Assembly: GCA_964509545.1 (NCBI GenBank)
Contig: CAZDXQ010000018.1
Coordinates: 1-64,000 of the forward strand
From: JADJWR01 sp964509545
Lineage (GTDB): Bacteria > Pseudomonadota > Gammaproteobacteria > Burkholderiales > Burkholderiaceae_F
Direction: 5' to 3'
DNA length: 64,000 bases
Part shown: one piece after another, positions 63,670-64,000 of the stretch
Layout of the letters: every line of letters starts with the position of its first letter
Position numbering within the stretch: position 1 is the first letter of the stretch
The notes under the pieces: model-generated
What the model was told of the DNA's origin: nothing
Seen by the model: only the letters and a program-made list of their open reading frames with translations
The model's database searches: none
Made by a program: the position numbers and the translations under genes

Positions 63670-64000
63670 TCAGATTCGGCGGCGGCGAACCAACGCCATC
63701 CCTGCCAGACCGAATCCGAGCAGGGCAATCGTGCCGGGCTCCGGGACGGTGCCGCCGCAGTTCGGGTCGCCGGGCTGGCACGGCGGCGGCGGTGTACCCG
63801 GCCGCAGATACAGCGTCATGTGCGACAGACCCGGAATCTGTCCGCCGTTGTTCAGGAAATTGATATCGAAGGTGCCCGCGCTCGAGCCGGAGATCGCGAA
63901 CGCCTCGTCGTCGAAGTAGTAGCCGGCCCAGTTGTTCCCGCCTTTGAGAACCACCAGCATGTCGACAGCCACCGGCAGGCTGACCGGGAGCGGATCGGCG
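63670..64000 (-). CDS. PEP-CTERM sorting-signal protein, 5' end beyond window
   Basis: The 3' part of a gene; the frame is open to the window edge and the real start lies outside it. About 110 residues are visible, with the tripartite C-terminal PEP-CTERM signal: VPEPGTIALLGFGLAGMALV followed by RRRR. This sends proteins to exosortase in exopolysaccharide-producing bacteria and thus predicts an EpsH/XrtA-type system elsewhere in this genome. The preceding region (GGNNWAGYYFDDEAFAISGSSAGTFD) is a typical beta-rich surface segment, with a Pro-rich linker (PGTPPPPCQPGDPNCGG). Confidence 0.88.
   Translation of the reverse strand, partial: ADPLPVSLPVAVDMLVVLKGGNNWAGYYFDDEAFAISGSSAGTFDINFLNNGGQIPGLSHMTLYLRPGTPPPPCQPGDPNCGGTVPEPGTIALLGFGLAGMALVRRRRI

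Overview
The window is 64 kb of a GC-rich (roughly two thirds G+C) bacterial chromosome with short intergenic gaps. Gene content and order point to a betaproteobacterium of the Burkholderiales/Rhodocyclales type: rpsP-rimM-trmD-rplS followed by a CoA-pyrophosphatase Nudix gene and a CobD/AmpE-like gene, the facing block orn / M48 protease-phhB-rsgA-zinc ribbon, a rubrerythrin/Fe-S oxidoreductase/DUF3501 trio, etfBA with an acyl-CoA dehydrogenase, prpE, and a PEP-CTERM protein. Genus cannot be set from the sequence alone.

Layout. 1-10 kb (minus strand): a papain-like protease fused to an alpha/beta hydrolase, a membrane protein with a BRO-N-like tail, and a five-gene peptide-type ABC importer (Tat-exported binding protein, two permeases, two ATPases) preceded by a DapA-family aldolase. 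10-17.5 kb: a DUF6265-like exported protein, a UbiB-family kinase with a small helical partner, and an RND efflux pair. 17.5-19.2 kb: an orphan cysteine-free protein flanked by two gene-poor gaps. 19-23 kb: parE with paired DnaA-box-like sites upstream, an MFS transporter overlapping a 57-residue membrane protein, and tRNA-Arg(CCT) abutting a very long hairpin and a 94-bp tandem repeat. 23-31 kb: housekeeping (orn, M48 protease, phhB, rsgA, CobD-like, Nudix, rplS, trmD, rimM, rpsP). 31-39 kb: radical SAM protein, DUF3501/Fe-S/rubrerythrin cluster, acyl-CoA dehydrogenase and electron-transfer flavoprotein. 39-46.8 kb: FAD oxidoreductase, Fur-controlled iron-binding protein, NlpC/P60 hydrolase, response regulator with a degenerate GGDEF-like domain, prpE, ydcF. 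46.8-48.7 kb: a complete-looking group II intron inserted antisense between ydcF and a heme-binding-type (GlcG/HbpS) gene. 49-54 kb: UMF1-type MFS transporter, Lrp/AsnC regulator, HD hydrolase, and a 736-residue ornithine aminotransferase fused to an arginine dihydrolase/DDAH-like domain. 54-64 kb: HDAC-like deacetylase/acyl-CoA synthetase/enoyl-CoA hydratase operon, the MoxR-DUF58-TgpA operon, mltB, and the 3' part of a PEP-CTERM gene cut by the window edge.

How the genes work together: etfBA should take electrons from the adjacent acyl-CoA dehydrogenase; the acyl-CoA synthetase and hydratase genes feed the same acyl-CoA metabolism, and prpE feeds propionate. The rpsP operon and the orn-to-rsgA block are translation and RNA-turnover functions. 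The least ordinary elements are the predicted arginine-to-glutamate-semialdehyde fusion enzyme with a 17-bp palindrome in its leader and an Lrp-family gene nearby, the protease-hydrolase fusion, the repeat/hairpin structure beside tRNA-Arg, the antisense intron, and the cysteine-free orphan.

Limits: all functional names come from reading motifs and remembered family features; no database search was possible. Very long open frames opposite most genes are by-products of the high GC content and are not listed.
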